Shown piece after piece: positions 34,776-44,211 of a DNA stretch of 58,571 nt. Made by a program: the position numbers and the translations under genes. Below the pieces are notes generated by a model. The model was not told the DNA's origin, searched no databases, and was given only the letters and a program-made list of their open reading frames with translations. The stretch's first letter is position 1; the number at the start of each line of letters is the position of its first letter. This DNA is from Porphyromonas loveana (GTDB lineage: Bacteria > Bacteroidota > Bacteroidia > Bacteroidales > Porphyromonadaceae): assembly GCF_003096695.1 (NCBI RefSeq), contig NZ_QEKY01000014.1, positions 1 through 58,571 of the forward strand. Reading direction: 5' to 3'.

Positions 34776-35516
34776 TTACTGCGTCCAAACGCAGGAGAAA
34801 TATCCCCTCAACTGCTCTGCAATGCGCTGGATGTCTTCGGCTCTCGGTTCTTTGAGGCCTTCCAACTTATACTCCCATCCGAGGGCTTCATATTTATGCT
34901 TACCATAAGTGTGATAGGGTAAGACTTCGATACGCTCAATGTTAGAAAAGCGAGAGTAGGTGTGTCCCAGCAGATCAATATCGGCAGGCGAATCGCTATA
35001 ACCGGGCACGACTACATAGCGGAGACGAATGGGTTTGCCCATCTCCGCCAACATCTCGGCTGTCTTCAGCGTGACGCTATTATGCACGCCCGTGAGGATG
35101 CGGTGCTTCGCTGCATCGGGCTGCTTACAGTCCAACAAGACCATGTCCACAATGTCGAAGAGCTGTCGCGTATCCTCATTCATGACGCTGCCGTTGGAAT
35201 CGATACAAATGTGGATCTGATGCTTCTTGAGCTCTTGGCAAAGGGGGACGAGGGCTTGCGCTTGAAGTGTGGGTTCTCCGCCCGAGAAAGTGACTCCGCC
35301 ACGCCGGCCGAAAAAGGCTTTCTCCGAGAGAGCTCGTCGGAGAATCTCATCGCCCGGGAGGTGCTTGGTCTTCTCGCTCTCTCTGGCGATGGTGTCCGGA
35401 TTAGCACAGTAAAGACAACGGAAGTTGCATCCTTGCAAGAAAACGACAAGGCGCAGCCCCGGGCCGTCGAAGGTGCCCATCGACTCAAAGGAATGTACTC
35501 GAACTATCGGTAGCAT
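34776..35516 (-). CDS. pflA: Pyruvate formate-lyase activating enzyme
   Basis: A 246-residue radical SAM enzyme. It uses SAM and a [4Fe-4S] cluster to abstract a hydrogen from the glycine of PflB, making its glycyl radical. The cluster motif is CNFRCLYC (Cys30, Cys34, Cys37), preceded by TFDGPGLR, and followed by GGVTFSGGEPTLQ (~73-85). Length is typical. The gene lies 114 bp after pflB. A hairpin in that gap may reduce its expression relative to pflB. Confidence 0.96.
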   Translation of the reverse strand: MLPIVRVHSFESMGTFDGPGLRLVVFLQGCNFRCLYCANPDTIARESEKTKHLPGDEILRRALSEKAFFGRRGGVTFSGGEPTLQAQALVPLCQELKKHQIHICIDSNGSVMNEDTRQLFDIVDMVLLDCKQPDAAKHRILTGVHNSVTLKTAEMLAEMGKPIRLRYVVVPGYSDSPADIDLLGHTYSRFSNIERIEVLPYHTYGKHKYEALGWEYKLEGLKEPRAEDIQRIAEQLRGYFSCVWTQ

Positions 35517-35554
35517 ACCTCAAGTATCATTTTAATAATGGAACGAATAGGACT

Positions 35555-35592
35555 GAAGGCTGCATCGGATAATCTCCTACCCGACACAGCCT
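35555..35592 (-). terminator. Hairpin between pflB and pflA
   Basis: AGGCTG-ca-TCGG pairs with CCGA-ca-CAGCCT across a 12-nt loop. No T run follows on the minus strand, so it is more likely a processing or partial-termination hairpin that sets the pflB:pflA ratio. Confidence 0.4.
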
Positions 35593-35630
35593 CCAGAAGG
35601 GACCGAAATAATCTTAGAACAAGAGATACA

Positions 35631-37865
35631 TCAACGCATCTTCTGGTGGAAACTACGCGAGATAACTTCCAGCTGGTGTTCGCGTGAGAGGCGAACGAAG
35701 TTCACGGCATAACCGCTGACACGGATGGTAAGCTGCGGATAGTTTTCGGGATGTTCCATGGCGTCCAGCAGTTGCTCACGATTGAGCGCATTGACATTGA
35801 GGTGATGCGCACCCTTAGAGAAGTAGCCGTCCATCATGCCCACGAGATTCTCCACTCGTTCCTCTTGATTGGAACCGAGAGAGTGAGGCACGATGGAGAA
35901 GGTATTGGAGATGCCATCTTCCGCATCGCGGTAGTCCAGCTTGGCCACAGAGGTGAGCGAGGCGATGGCTCCGTTCTCGTCACGACCGTGCATGGGATTT
36001 GCACCGGGAGCGAAAGCGACACCCTTGGCACGCCCGTCGGGAGTGGCTCCTGTCTTCTTGCCATACATTACATTAGAAGTAATGGTGAGCACCGAGAGCG
36101 TGGGCTGAGCATTCTTGTAAATGGGCAGTTCCTTGAGCATCGTAGAGAAGATGTGCGTCACATCCTTGGCTATCATGTCCACGCGGTCGTCGTCATTGCC
36201 GTAGCAGGGGTATTCGCCCACGGTGTCGAAGCCCTCCGTCAGCCCTTCGGCATTGCGCTGAGGCGTGACCTTGGCATAACGGATGGCCGAGAGCGAGTCA
36301 GCGACGATGGAGAGACCAGCAGCTCCGTATGCGAGGTTGATACTCGGATTCGTGTCGATGAAGGCCATCTGTGCCCGCTCGTAGTAGTACTTGTCGTGCA
36401 TGTAGTGGATGATGTTCATGGACTCGTTATAAACGCGAGCGACCTGCTTGAGGACGAGCTTATAATTGGCCATTACCTCCTCATAGTCCAAGGGTGACTC
36501 GTGTTTGAGGGCAGGAATGCCCGGCACGATGAGCGTGCCGGTGTTCTCGCATCGGCCAGCATTGATCGCCAGCAAGAGAGCCTTGGCGAGATTGGCACGG
36601 GCTCCGAAGAACTGTATCTGCTTGCCGATCTCCTGAAAGGACACGCAGCAGGCAATACCATAGTCGTCGGAGTGGCGTGTAGCACGCATGAGGTCGTCAT
36701 TCTCGTACTGGATGGAAGAGGTGTCGATGGATACTTGTGCACAGAATTCCTTGAAGCCCAAAGGCAGATCCTGACTCCAGAGCACAGTGATGTTCGGCTC
36801 GGGACTTGCCCCAAGATTATAGAGCGTCTGGAGGAAACGGAAACTTGTTTTCGTCACCTTGTGGCGACCATCGGTCAGACGACCGCCGATGGCTTCTGTC
36901 ACCCACGTGGGGTCGCCGGCGAAGATGTCGTTATACGATCCCATGCGCAAGTGGCGCACCATACGCAGCTTGATGACAAACTGGTCGATCAGCTCTTGCG
37001 CAAAATTTTCATCAATAAGCCCTTTGTTCAGATCGTAAGTGATATAAATGTCGAGGAAAGAAGATACGTTGCCGAGACTCATGGCTGCACCGTCCTGTTC
37101 CTTCACAGCTGCCAGATAGGCGAAATAAACCCACTGCACGGCCTCCTGTGCAGTGTAGGCGGGACGGCTCACATCGTAGCCGTAGGAAGCGGCCATGGCC
37201 TTGATCTCTCCGAGGACCCGGATCTGCTCGCTCACCTCTTCACGCAGACGGATGCGTGCCTCGGTCATCGGCCCAGTGAGATCGTGAAGATCGGCCTTTT
37301 TGGCTTCGACCAAACGATCGATCCCATAAAGGGCAAGACGACGATAGTCCCCAATGACGCGACCGCGGGCATAATTGTCAGGCAAGCCCGTGAGGAAGCC
37401 GAGCGAACGATAGGTACGTATCTCTTCTGTGTAAGCATCGAACACTCCGTCGTTGTGTGTCTTGCGGTAGTGCGAGAAGATCTTTTCTATCTCTGGATCC
37501 ATTTCAAATCCGTTTTCCTCAAGAGCCTTCTTAACGACTTGATAGCCCCCGAACGGCTTCATGGCACGTCTGAGGAGCTCGTCGGTCTGCAGGCCAACGA
37601 TCGTTTCGTTAGCCTTGTCGATGTAACCGGCAGTAAAGGCATTGATGCCAGAGATCGTGTGAATGTCAATGGAACGCACACCATTATTGGCACGTTCCTC
37701 TTCCAGAGCTTTGAGGCAGACAGCCCACACTTGTTTGGTCCTTTCGGTTGGTGGACAAAGGAAAGATGCGTCTCCTTCATAGGGAGTTACATTACGCAAA
37801 ACGAAGTCACGGACATCAACTTCCTGCTGCCAACGTCCCGATTTGAATTTTTGAGGTTCAATCAT
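35631..37865 (-). CDS. pflB: Formate C-acetyltransferase (pyruvate formate-lyase)
   Basis: A 744-residue glycyl-radical enzyme. It cleaves pyruvate with CoA to acetyl-CoA and formate. The two catalytic cysteines are in YGIACCVS (Cys406, Cys407) and the radical Gly718 is in RVSGYAVNF near the C-terminus. The N-terminal [13 protein letters not shown] stretch and length match E. coli PflB. It starts the pflB-pflA unit; a promoter with one mismatch lies about 50 nt upstream. It fits anaerobic mixed-acid fermentation. Confidence 0.97.
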   Translation of the reverse strand: MIEPQKFKSGRWQQEVDVRDFVLRNVTPYEGDASFLCPPTERTKQVWAVCLKALEEERANNGVRSIDIHTISGINAFTAGYIDKANETIVGLQTDELLRRAMKPFGGYQVVKKALEENGFEMDPEIEKIFSHYRKTHNDGVFDAYTEEIRTYRSLGFLTGLPDNYARGRVIGDYRRLALYGIDRLVEAKKADLHDLTGPMTEARIRLREEVSEQIRVLGEIKAMAASYGYDVSRPAYTAQEAVQWVYFAYLAAVKEQDGAAMSLGNVSSFLDIYITYDLNKGLIDENFAQELIDQFVIKLRMVRHLRMGSYNDIFAGDPTWVTEAIGGRLTDGRHKVTKTSFRFLQTLYNLGASPEPNITVLWSQDLPLGFKEFCAQVSIDTSSIQYENDDLMRATRHSDDYGIACCVSFQEIGKQIQFFGARANLAKALLLAINAGRCENTGTLIVPGIPALKHESPLDYEEVMANYKLVLKQVARVYNESMNIIHYMHDKYYYERAQMAFIDTNPSINLAYGAAGLSIVADSLSAIRYAKVTPQRNAEGLTEGFDTVGEYPCYGNDDDRVDMIAKDVTHIFSTMLKELPIYKNAQPTLSVLTITSNVMYGKKTGATPDGRAKGVAFAPGANPMHGRDENGAIASLTSVAKLDYRDAEDGISNTFSIVPHSLGSNQEERVENLVGMMDGYFSKGAHHLNVNALNREQLLDAMEHPENYPQLTIRVSGYAVNFVRLSREHQLEVISRSFHQKMR

Positions 37866-37914
37866 TTTTTCAATAGTTAAGTTCAGAGTTTGGTATCTCT
37901 GCGGTTTTCGAGCG

Positions 37915-37943
37915 CGAAATTAGTCAGAAAAACAGACTGACAA
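37915..37943 (-). promoter_or_regulatory. Possible promoter of pflB
   Basis: Minus strand TTG (37943-37941), 18 nt, TAATTTCG (37922-37915), one mismatch from TAnnTTTG. The upstream leader before pflB is about 45 nt. Confidence 0.45.
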
Positions 37944-38045
37944 AGCCTTTCTCCATCCCCTTTTATAGGTAAAACAGCAAGAGTCTCATGAAACGAGGCA
38001 ACACCCACGCACATCGCCACGTTTTTTCATCAGCATAAAACAAAA

Positions 38046-38111
38046 GTTTCATTACTGTAAAAAAATATTTTCATCATAGAGAAACTTTATTTTCATAGTC
38101 AAGAAAAGTTT
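38046..38111. repeat. 22-bp tandem repeat, three units
   Basis: Units begin at 38046, 38068 and 38090, exactly 22 bp apart, each starting (t/g)TTTCAT and later showing gAAA. Unit 2 is ttttcatcatagagaaactt plus ta and unit 3 is ttttcatagtcaagaaaagt plus tt. It lies in the 470-bp gap between pflB and gluP. Apart from this array, the pflB promoter and the gluP terminator, I see nothing in that gap. Confidence 0.6.
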
Positions 38112-38257
38112 CTCGGCCGGGAAAATTTTCTTTCTTCGGATTGGATTTTTCCGATTGTCAGTCTCCCCTCGGTACTCCACACCGGAAGCACCGTTTTCCG
38201 CACACAGAGAGAAAAAATTGGGCAGACCGAATACCATCGTTTGCGAACGAAAACAAA

Positions 38258-38302
38258 AAATCTCCGCTGCGTCCGCAATAGAACGCAACGGAGATCTATC
38301 TT
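38258..38302 (-). terminator. Terminator of gluP
   Basis: Minus strand ATCTCCGTTGCG pairs with CGCAGCGGAGAT (one T-G pair) across ttctattgcgga, followed by TTTTTTG. It lies 34 bp after the gluP stop. Confidence 0.8.
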
Positions 38303-38335
38303 AATCCGGCTATGCCGACCGAGCTTGACGATACA

Positions 38336-39625
38336 CTAGTCCACGGCAATATTTTTATTGACATTGCGCGATCCCACCAAGGCATAATAAAGGAGGAATA
38401 CGAGAGCTAAGACGATTACCCAATAGCTGTTTACATAGCCGATCTGATCGACGAAATAGCCCTGGATGAGAGGCAAAATGCCGCCACCACACACCATGAC
38501 CATGAAGAAGCCCGATGCCGCTTCCGTGTATTTGCCCAGACCTTCGACCGCCAGATTGAAGATACCGCCCCACATCACCGAAGTACAGAGACCGCAGAGA
38601 ACCAAGAAGACGACATTGAGGGGCACCGTGGTGAAGCCGAAAGAGATGTCCGAACGGAAGACGGGCATCGAAGACGTCTGAGCCGTGGGCGTGAGAATGG
38701 CAGCCAGCACGAGGATGATACCCAGCGTGGAGACAAATGTGAGCATCGCCTTGCTCGACACCTTGCCCCCAACGGCAGCGCCTATCAGACGACCGATGAG
38801 CATCAGGAACCAGTAAGTGCCCACGACGGAGCCGGCCACCGTAGCGTCATAACCCAGTCCACCTTCAGCAGCGGCCGAAGTCATGTAAGGATTGATAAAG
38901 AGCTGGATGCCCACCTCGATGCCGACATAGAGGAAGATGGCTATCGCCCCAAGCACGAAATGGCGGAATGCAAACGGGCTGTGAGGCAGCCGCTCACTAC
39001 GGCTGCTCTGGGACAAGCTGGGTTCGGGAATGCGAACAAACAAAAGGACCAGAAATGCGAAGGCAAAAATACCCATCGCCAGGATGATGGCAGGATAGGC
39101 CTGTTTGATATTAGCCTGTTCGACGTTGCTGCCGATGAAGTAACCCACCAATACGGGGACAAGCGTAGCCATGAGCGAATTGAACGATCCGCCCACCTGG
39201 ATGAGCTGATTGCCGCGATTGCCTCCGCCTCCCAGCGTGTTAAGCATCGGATTCACGACCGTATTGAGCATACACATGGAGAATCCGGCGATGAAAGCTC
39301 CGATCAGATAAACGACGAAACTGCTGCATTCGCCCGACAGAAGCTGGATACCCGTTCCCACAAAGCCAACCAGGATGGCAGCCAAGGCCGTCTTCTTATA
39401 GCCGATGCGCTGGAGGAGCATGCCGGCAGGATAGCCCATGAATGCATAGGCAATGAAAGTGGCGAAGTAGCCGAGTGTGGACATGAAAGTGGTCGTCTGG
39501 AACTGATTCTTCACGATCACTCCCATCGGATTGGCCAAACCCGTCACAAACGAGATCATCCCGAAGAGGGCGATCATCATGATGATGGGCAAAACGTAGT
39601 TTTTGTTTTGGGTTGTTGCGTTCAT
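38336..39625 (-). CDS. gluP: Sugar MFS permease (GluP/FucP family)
   Basis: A 429-residue, ~12-segment major facilitator of the fucose/glucose-galactose permease family, a proton or sodium symporter for hexoses. Family features: LFGMISFVTGLANPMG (~19-34), YPAGMLLQRIGYKK (~64-77), NPMLNTLG and GGSFNSLMATLVPVLVGYFIG (~145-165), and a C-half GTYWFLMLIGRLIGA. Length is normal. It begins 33 bp after the 2-hydroxyacid dehydrogenase gene, so they share a transcript. The real substrate is unknown; the organism is otherwise weakly saccharolytic. Confidence 0.88.
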   Translation of the reverse strand: MNATTQNKNYVLPIIMMIALFGMISFVTGLANPMGVIVKNQFQTTTFMSTLGYFATFIAYAFMGYPAGMLLQRIGYKKTALAAILVGFVGTGIQLLSGECSSFVVYLIGAFIAGFSMCMLNTVVNPMLNTLGGGGNRGNQLIQVGGSFNSLMATLVPVLVGYFIGSNVEQANIKQAYPAIILAMGIFAFAFLVLLFVRIPEPSLSQSSRSERLPHSPFAFRHFVLGAIAIFLYVGIEVGIQLFINPYMTSAAAEGGLGYDATVAGSVVGTYWFLMLIGRLIGAAVGGKVSSKAMLTFVSTLGIILVLAAILTPTAQTSSMPVFRSDISFGFTTVPLNVVFLVLCGLCTSVMWGGIFNLAVEGLGKYTEAASGFFMVMVCGGGILPLIQGYFVDQIGYVNSYWVIVLALVFLLYYALVGSRNVNKNIAVD

Positions 39626-39658
39626 ATTCTTTTTTCGATTTGTAATTATTCGCTCTTA

Positions 39659-40618
39659 TTAGTTGACGCGACTGATCGGGCGATCGCCTTGCAGGAAGCC
39701 CAAAACATTGTCGCAAAGCTCGTGCACCATGTCCACACGCGAGTCATAAGTCTGCGTCCCCACGTGCGGAGTCAGACTCACATTGTCCATCGTGAAAAGT
39801 TCGGGCGAGGGGACATCGTTATTTTCGAAGACATCCAAGCCCGCTGCCGCGATGCGCTTCTCTTGCAAAGCCTGCACCAGCGCCTGCTCGTCCACCACCG
39901 CTCCGCGAGCCGTATTGATGAGAATGGCTGTCGGTTTCATGGCTGCAAGCTCTGTCGCTCCGATCAAGTGGCGAGTCTCCGGTGTCAAAGGAGTATGAAG
40001 CGTCACAACATCGGCCTGGCGGATGAGGTCGTCTTTCTTGGCGAAAGTCACGCCCAAGGCTTTCTCTTCCACCTCGCTCAAGCGCGTACGCTTATTATAA
40101 AGGACATCCATCCCGAACGCCTGGCAACGGCGCGCTACCGCAGCTCCAATGTTACCGAAGCCCAAAACGCCCAAAGTCTTGCCATAGAGATTGACGCCGA
40201 GGCGGCAGAGGCGACCTCGCTCCACGTTCGCCCCATCGTGACGGAAGAGTCGGTCCCATTCGGCTATACGTCTCGTACAGCTCAGCAGCAGCGCAAGCGC
40301 CAAATCGGCCGTCGGTTCGATTACGGCACGAGGCGTGTTAGTCACCACGATGCCTTTGGATGCAGCATAAGCCACATCTATATTATTATATCCGACTGCA
40401 TAGTTTGCAATCAGCTTGAGGGAGCGTCCCTTATCGATCAGGTCTCGTCCGATGGGAATATCAAAAACAGAACAGAGGACGTCACAGTCACCTATGCGTT
40501 CTGCGATTTCCTCTTGCGTAAAGTCTCGTCCCCGGGGAGGGAAAATCACCTCATGGTGTGCAGTAAGCGCCTCGAAACCTTCGCTTACTGTACTAAATGC
40601 CATTAATATCTTTGCCAT
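39659..40618 (-). CDS. D-isomer-specific 2-hydroxyacid dehydrogenase
   Basis: A 319-residue NAD(P)-dependent dehydrogenase of the SerA/GhrB family. The nucleotide fold has GVLGFGNIGAAVARR (~149-163). The catalytic triad sits in NTARGAVVDE (Arg ~232), GLDVFENND (Glu ~261) and LTPHVGTQT (His ~280). The protein lacks the regulatory ACT domain of long SerA forms. It could be a 3-phosphoglycerate dehydrogenase or a glyoxylate/hydroxypyruvate reductase. The sequence does not decide, and serC is not adjacent. It precedes gluP by 33 bp. Confidence 0.88.
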   Translation of the reverse strand: MAKILMAFSTVSEGFEALTAHHEVIFPPRGRDFTQEEIAERIGDCDVLCSVFDIPIGRDLIDKGRSLKLIANYAVGYNNIDVAYAASKGIVVTNTPRAVIEPTADLALALLLSCTRRIAEWDRLFRHDGANVERGRLCRLGVNLYGKTLGVLGFGNIGAAVARRCQAFGMDVLYNKRTRLSEVEEKALGVTFAKKDDLIRQADVVTLHTPLTPETRHLIGATELAAMKPTAILINTARGAVVDEQALVQALQEKRIAAAGLDVFENNDVPSPELFTMDNVSLTPHVGTQTYDSRVDMVHELCDNVLGFLQGDRPISRVN

Positions 40619-40659
40619 TGTATTGTATGTTAGGAGCTTTCTTCAGAGCACCAATTGTA

Positions 40660-40667
40660 CAAATATA
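40660..40667 (-). promoter_or_regulatory. -7 promoter element of the hydroxyacid dehydrogenase/gluP unit
   Basis: Minus strand TATATTTG, exact match, 41 nt before the ATG at 40618. It lies directly after the terminator of the neighbouring operon. Confidence 0.55.
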
Positions 40668-40670
40668 GAT

Positions 40671-40714
40671 AAAAAGAGACTGCCCCGAAGCTGATTATGG
40701 CTTCGGGGCAGTCT
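40671..40714 (-). terminator. Terminator of the TlpA-DUF6029-Omp28-CTD operon
   Basis: AGACTGCCCCGAAGC (40677-40691) pairs perfectly with GCTTCGGGGCAGTCT (40700-40714), with CTTTTT following on the minus strand. Confidence 0.88.
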
Positions 40715-40778
40715 TCAATTTTCGATGAAAGAAGCTCGGTTACGCACTCAAGCTACACCAAGACTAGTCTTTCTTTTA

Positions 40779-41501
40779 TTACTTGATCAGATACTTCTGA
40801 ACGAATGCAGGCTTGCCACCTTCCGTGATACGGAAGATATGTACACCGCGTTGCAGGCGCACCGGCAGCGTGTAAGAACCGGAACCAGAGGGCAGCTGGG
40901 AAGAAAAAACCTTCACGCCCAAGAGGTTATACACCTCAAGAGCCAAACGCTTGCCGTTGCTATTGTATTGCAACGTGCAAGAATTGCCACTCTGGATGAG
41001 CATTACACGCCCCAAACCTATATTGGTCAGACCCGTACCACCACCTTTGTATTTGAAATTAACGTTCACCGTAGCCAATTCCGTACCCGGAGCACCGCTC
41101 TCGGGGAAGCAACTAAAAGTGAATGATCCTGTATGGCCATCAGCTGCGACAGGGAATGCATAATGCAAAGACAAGAATTCACCTTCTCCGTCAAGATCAT
41201 ATACAATAGGAGAAACAGCCACGTCATCCATCATACACTGTCCGAAACACAGTGTGAAGTGTCCTCCACTGATCATCTCATGCTTTGTTACCTTACCTAT
41301 AACATTCATAGGGGTTCCCAAATTGACTACAGTTCCGAGGAGCCCCATAGACTCCATGTTATCCGCAGTTTCATATTCGGTAATCTCCACTGTTGCATTG
41401 TTGTCCAAAACAGTGCCATCCATCAATTTGATTACGACTTGCGCATTGATTACAGCCACCAAGCCGAAAATCAATGCAAAGGACATAAAGATTCTTCTCA
41501 T
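40779..41501 (-). CDS. T9SS cargo protein with type A C-terminal sorting domain
   Basis: A 240-residue secreted protein: signal peptide to ~20 (AVINAQ), a ~140-residue beta-rich domain, a short GGGTGLTN linker and a ~75-residue sorting domain (VMLIQSGNSCTLQ, LEVYNLLGVKVFSSQLPSG, GVHIFRITEGGK, ending VQKYLIK). The mature domain has cysteines in FTLCFGQCMMDD and TFSCFPE. Secretion through the outer membrane by T9SS follows from the sorting domain; the domain function is unknown. It is the last gene of an operon with a TlpA-like thioredoxin and an Omp28-family lipoprotein. Confidence 0.85.
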   Translation of the reverse strand: MRRIFMSFALIFGLVAVINAQVVIKLMDGTVLDNNATVEITEYETADNMESMGLLGTVVNLGTPMNVIGKVTKHEMISGGHFTLCFGQCMMDDVAVSPIVYDLDGEGEFLSLHYAFPVAADGHTGSFTFSCFPESGAPGTELATVNVNFKYKGGGTGLTNIGLGRVMLIQSGNSCTLQYNSNGKRLALEVYNLLGVKVFSSQLPSGSGSYTLPVRLQRGVHIFRITEGGKPAFVQKYLIK

Positions 41502-41521
41502 ATTTCTTTCTTTTTTGTTCG

Positions 41522-42388
41522 TTACATAACGGATTGCGGGTTGATACCTACCTGCACGACATCGAATACTTCGTACGTCTCTGCATTGTAAACAAAGGCC
41601 ACAATCGAATAGTTCTCAGCCACAAACGGCATTCCCGCAAGCGGTTCGACGGTGTAAGTATACACATAATCTTTGAGATCCACAAAATTTTCGCCCCAAA
41701 TGCCGTTTACAGCACCGCGCAAAACGTGGTTGTGTTCATAGTTTTCGATGGTCGTACCACCATCCACTTGAGATGCGATTACTTTGTCTTCCAACAGGTA
41801 TACCAGCACCTTTGCAGCAGGGATACTATTGCCTTCAAGCACCTTACCTTTTACCGTCACTTTGATCTTCTGCGCATCAGTATACTCTGCCACAGCAAAG
41901 ACATTCATCTGCGCCTTTTCCTGCATTTGTTCCCCGATAGGTGCATCCCATGTTTTGTAAGACTTGTCATACACATAAGAAGTGCCGAACTTTCTGCGAG
42001 AAACCATAAGAGCAGGCAGGTTAGCATTATTGGCCAATTGAACAAAGTATGCGCTACCGGCTTCTGTGCGGAAGAGAGGAGGAACGAGTGATTCGGAACC
42101 TGCATGTATCGCCACAACAGTCAGGCGATTGCCATACTGAGCCTTCAGGTCTGCCAGTTTTTTGTGTCCCTTGGGACAATTGAGACACTTCTGACCGGTA
42201 AAGTCCTCTGCCAATACATATCTATCCTCGTGAGTCTGGGTAATGTCTATCTCAGTAGGAGTTTCTGTTCCACCAGGAGCCGCAGGAGCCGGGGCAGGCA
42301 AGAGCGTATTATCCTTGTCGATTATGTCACAACCTACGAAAGCAAACGCCATCGCGAGGGTTGCCAGCGTTAGAAATAGCTTTTTCAT
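41522..42388 (-). CDS. Omp28-family outer membrane lipoprotein, thioredoxin-like
   Basis: A 288-residue lipoprotein with lipobox FVGC (Cys20), a Pro/Ala-rich linker (~31-45) and a thioredoxin-like domain starting YVLAEDFTGQKCLNCPKGHK, whose CLNC (Cys68, Cys71) is a CxxC redox pair. A C-terminal beta domain follows. This is the Omp28-related family of Porphyromonas. Its cellular role is not established; the CxxC suggests thiol-disulfide chemistry at the outer membrane. It lies 17 bp after the DUF6029 gene and 20 bp before the T9SS cargo gene. Confidence 0.85.
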   Translation of the reverse strand: MKKLFLTLATLAMAFAFVGCDIIDKDNTLLPAPAPAAPGGTETPTEIDITQTHEDRYVLAEDFTGQKCLNCPKGHKKLADLKAQYGNRLTVVAIHAGSESLVPPLFRTEAGSAYFVQLANNANLPALMVSRRKFGTSYVYDKSYKTWDAPIGEQMQEKAQMNVFAVAEYTDAQKIKVTVKGKVLEGNSIPAAKVLVYLLEDKVIASQVDGGTTIENYEHNHVLRGAVNGIWGENFVDLKDYVYTYTVEPLAGMPFVAENYSIVAFVYNAETYEVFDVVQVGINPQSVM

Positions 42389-42405
42389 CTGTTATCTTTC
42401 TTCTA

Positions 42406-44166
42406 TTACAGATTAGTACTATAGGAAAGGTAGAACCCTTGGGTCTCGGGCACTACGCGACACACACCACCGGAGCAGTTCATACCTGCACGCGTCTTGC
42501 CGGCAGAGAGAGACACGCGATGTGCGCCTTGCGTATAGGTCACAGAACCCATCATGTAGTGCTTCTTGGTCTCACCTATATTATATTGCTCAGAGAATGA
42601 GAGCATGAGCGACGGCAGGATGGAGAGTTCTGCCATACCGTATACCCAGTCACCTTGATCTTGTTTCGTGTGCAGATACTGAAGTTCAGTGCGGAGAGCA
42701 ACCTTATTGCTCAGACGATACTTACCATCGTACACGAAAATATTGGCATAAATCTTCTCGGGCTTTTCTCCCGATGCACCATGCAATACCTTATTGTTAT
42801 AGATCTGATTCAGATAAGTGAACGTAAAGTTGAACGTCGAGCTTACCTTCTTGGTGATTTCCACATCGATGTCAGAGTAATACAAGTCACCCATACCGAA
42901 GAAAGAAGACGTATAACCATCCGTACCCATCAAGAGATCGGGATCGTCATGGAGCATCTTCTTGTCGAGTCCGCGGACGTGAGACACGTTGATGCGCAAG
43001 CCGGTACCATACTTACCACCAAGAGCTGTTCGGCGTGCGAAGTTGTAACGGAATTCTCCTTGGAACGCCCATTCTCCCTGCAGCTGCGTAGCGTAGGGAT
43101 AAATCGCTGCTAACGAATAGGTATGCGCCTGTGTAAAGGCAGGCATATAGTTGATCATCAACGGCGTCAAGAGAGCACTACGTTGGCTGCGGAAAGCGAA
43201 GTTATCACAACGCTTAGCCTGTAAGAGCACACTCATGCCACGCTTGGAGTATGATGCCGAGAGGAGAGCTGCCTGTCCGTCGCGATAGATATAACCATTG
43301 TCGGCCGAGGGGTCGTTGTACTTGTATCCATACTCTGCAAAGAGAGCCAGGCCCCCTTTCTGGAAGTTGGTACGCAGGCCCATGATGGGCACATTCAACG
43401 GCAGATTCAGACGCTTGCGGTCATCGCCCACACCTACGTATATATCCTCATCAGCTTCATGCTTGGAAACGAATGAACCTCCGAAAGAGAGGTGATAGTC
43501 GTTGTTGCGCATGGCAGCACTCCAGCGCTCCACATTCAGTTCTAAATCTGTACCGAGAAGATAGCCACGGTCGGGATTGAACACCTTGCCCATACGGTCA
43601 AAGTAGTTACGTTGCTGTCCAGCGATAGCCTTGAGTCGCACTCCGTCGAAAGGCGTGATGACTACGCGACCGCCACGAACGGCATTGTCAATACCAAGGT
43701 TACGCTCTTCATAGGTACGGAATACCATCCCACTACCAAACTGGTCGTAGAAGTCTCCCAACGTAAGCTCACTCCAGCGGTATTTACCTTTCACATAAAG
43801 GTGCGGCACACCACGTCCCATTTCCGGCTCGTGACCGGGCAGAGGTTTGTAAAGCTCTTCGAATCGGACACCCATCTCAAGGTAATTATTCTTGAGGATA
43901 CCCATGATATAGGAGTTGCCGAACCAAGTATTCTTGGTCTTGTCCTCTGTGGAGAACAACATATCGCTCTGGATGCTGAAGTTGGCGCGCATGGGCTGCC
44001 ACTTCTCATCCTCGTTAGCACTCTTCGCCTGTGAGAGTGTCGTTGTCGAGGACTTCAGACTGGTCAGGATGCGACCGCTTTCCGTGGTAGTGCTGTCGGG
44101 CTGCGCCGCGAGAGCCAATGAGGCCAAAGGCAACAGTGCCGACAGTAATATGGTCTTACGGATCAT
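42406..44166 (-). CDS. DUF6029 family outer membrane protein
   Basis: A 586-residue secreted protein: signal peptide to ~20 (SLALAAQ), then alternating amphipathic beta strands with many aromatic residues to the end (GFYLSYSTNL), the look of a large outer membrane barrel. Close to the C-terminus lies GMNCSGGVCRVVPE, a pair of cysteines that could form a disulfide. The family (DUF6029) is known only in Bacteroidetes and has no function assigned. It lies 45 bp after the TlpA-like gene and 17 bp before the Omp28 gene. Confidence 0.8.
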   Translation of the reverse strand: MIRKTILLSALLPLASLALAAQPDSTTTESGRILTSLKSSTTTLSQAKSANEDEKWQPMRANFSIQSDMLFSTEDKTKNTWFGNSYIMGILKNNYLEMGVRFEELYKPLPGHEPEMGRGVPHLYVKGKYRWSELTLGDFYDQFGSGMVFRTYEERNLGIDNAVRGGRVVITPFDGVRLKAIAGQQRNYFDRMGKVFNPDRGYLLGTDLELNVERWSAAMRNNDYHLSFGGSFVSKHEADEDIYVGVGDDRKRLNLPLNVPIMGLRTNFQKGGLALFAEYGYKYNDPSADNGYIYRDGQAALLSASYSKRGMSVLLQAKRCDNFAFRSQRSALLTPLMINYMPAFTQAHTYSLAAIYPYATQLQGEWAFQGEFRYNFARRTALGGKYGTGLRINVSHVRGLDKKMLHDDPDLLMGTDGYTSSFFGMGDLYYSDIDVEITKKVSSTFNFTFTYLNQIYNNKVLHGASGEKPEKIYANIFVYDGKYRLSNKVALRTELQYLHTKQDQGDWVYGMAELSILPSLMLSFSEQYNIGETKKHYMMGSVTYTQGAHRVSLSAGKTRAGMNCSGGVCRVVPETQGFYLSYSTNL

Positions 44167-44211
44167 AATGTATGTCTTTCGAAAATTTCTGATAACTGCG
44201 GGGGGGAGCGC

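Noticed and set aside
36501-37880. Plus-strand ORF of 459 codons antisense to pflB
   Set aside because: pflB is unmistakable on the other strand and the antisense product matches nothing known.
38052-38288. Minus-strand ORF of 78 codons between pflB and gluP
   Set aside because: It overlaps the gluP terminator and the 22-bp repeat and has no recognisable protein features or promoter.
38960-40606. Plus-strand ORF of 548 codons across gluP and the hydroxyacid dehydrogenase
   Set aside because: It crosses two clear minus-strand genes and their spacer; translation is His/Arg-rich without recognisable domains.
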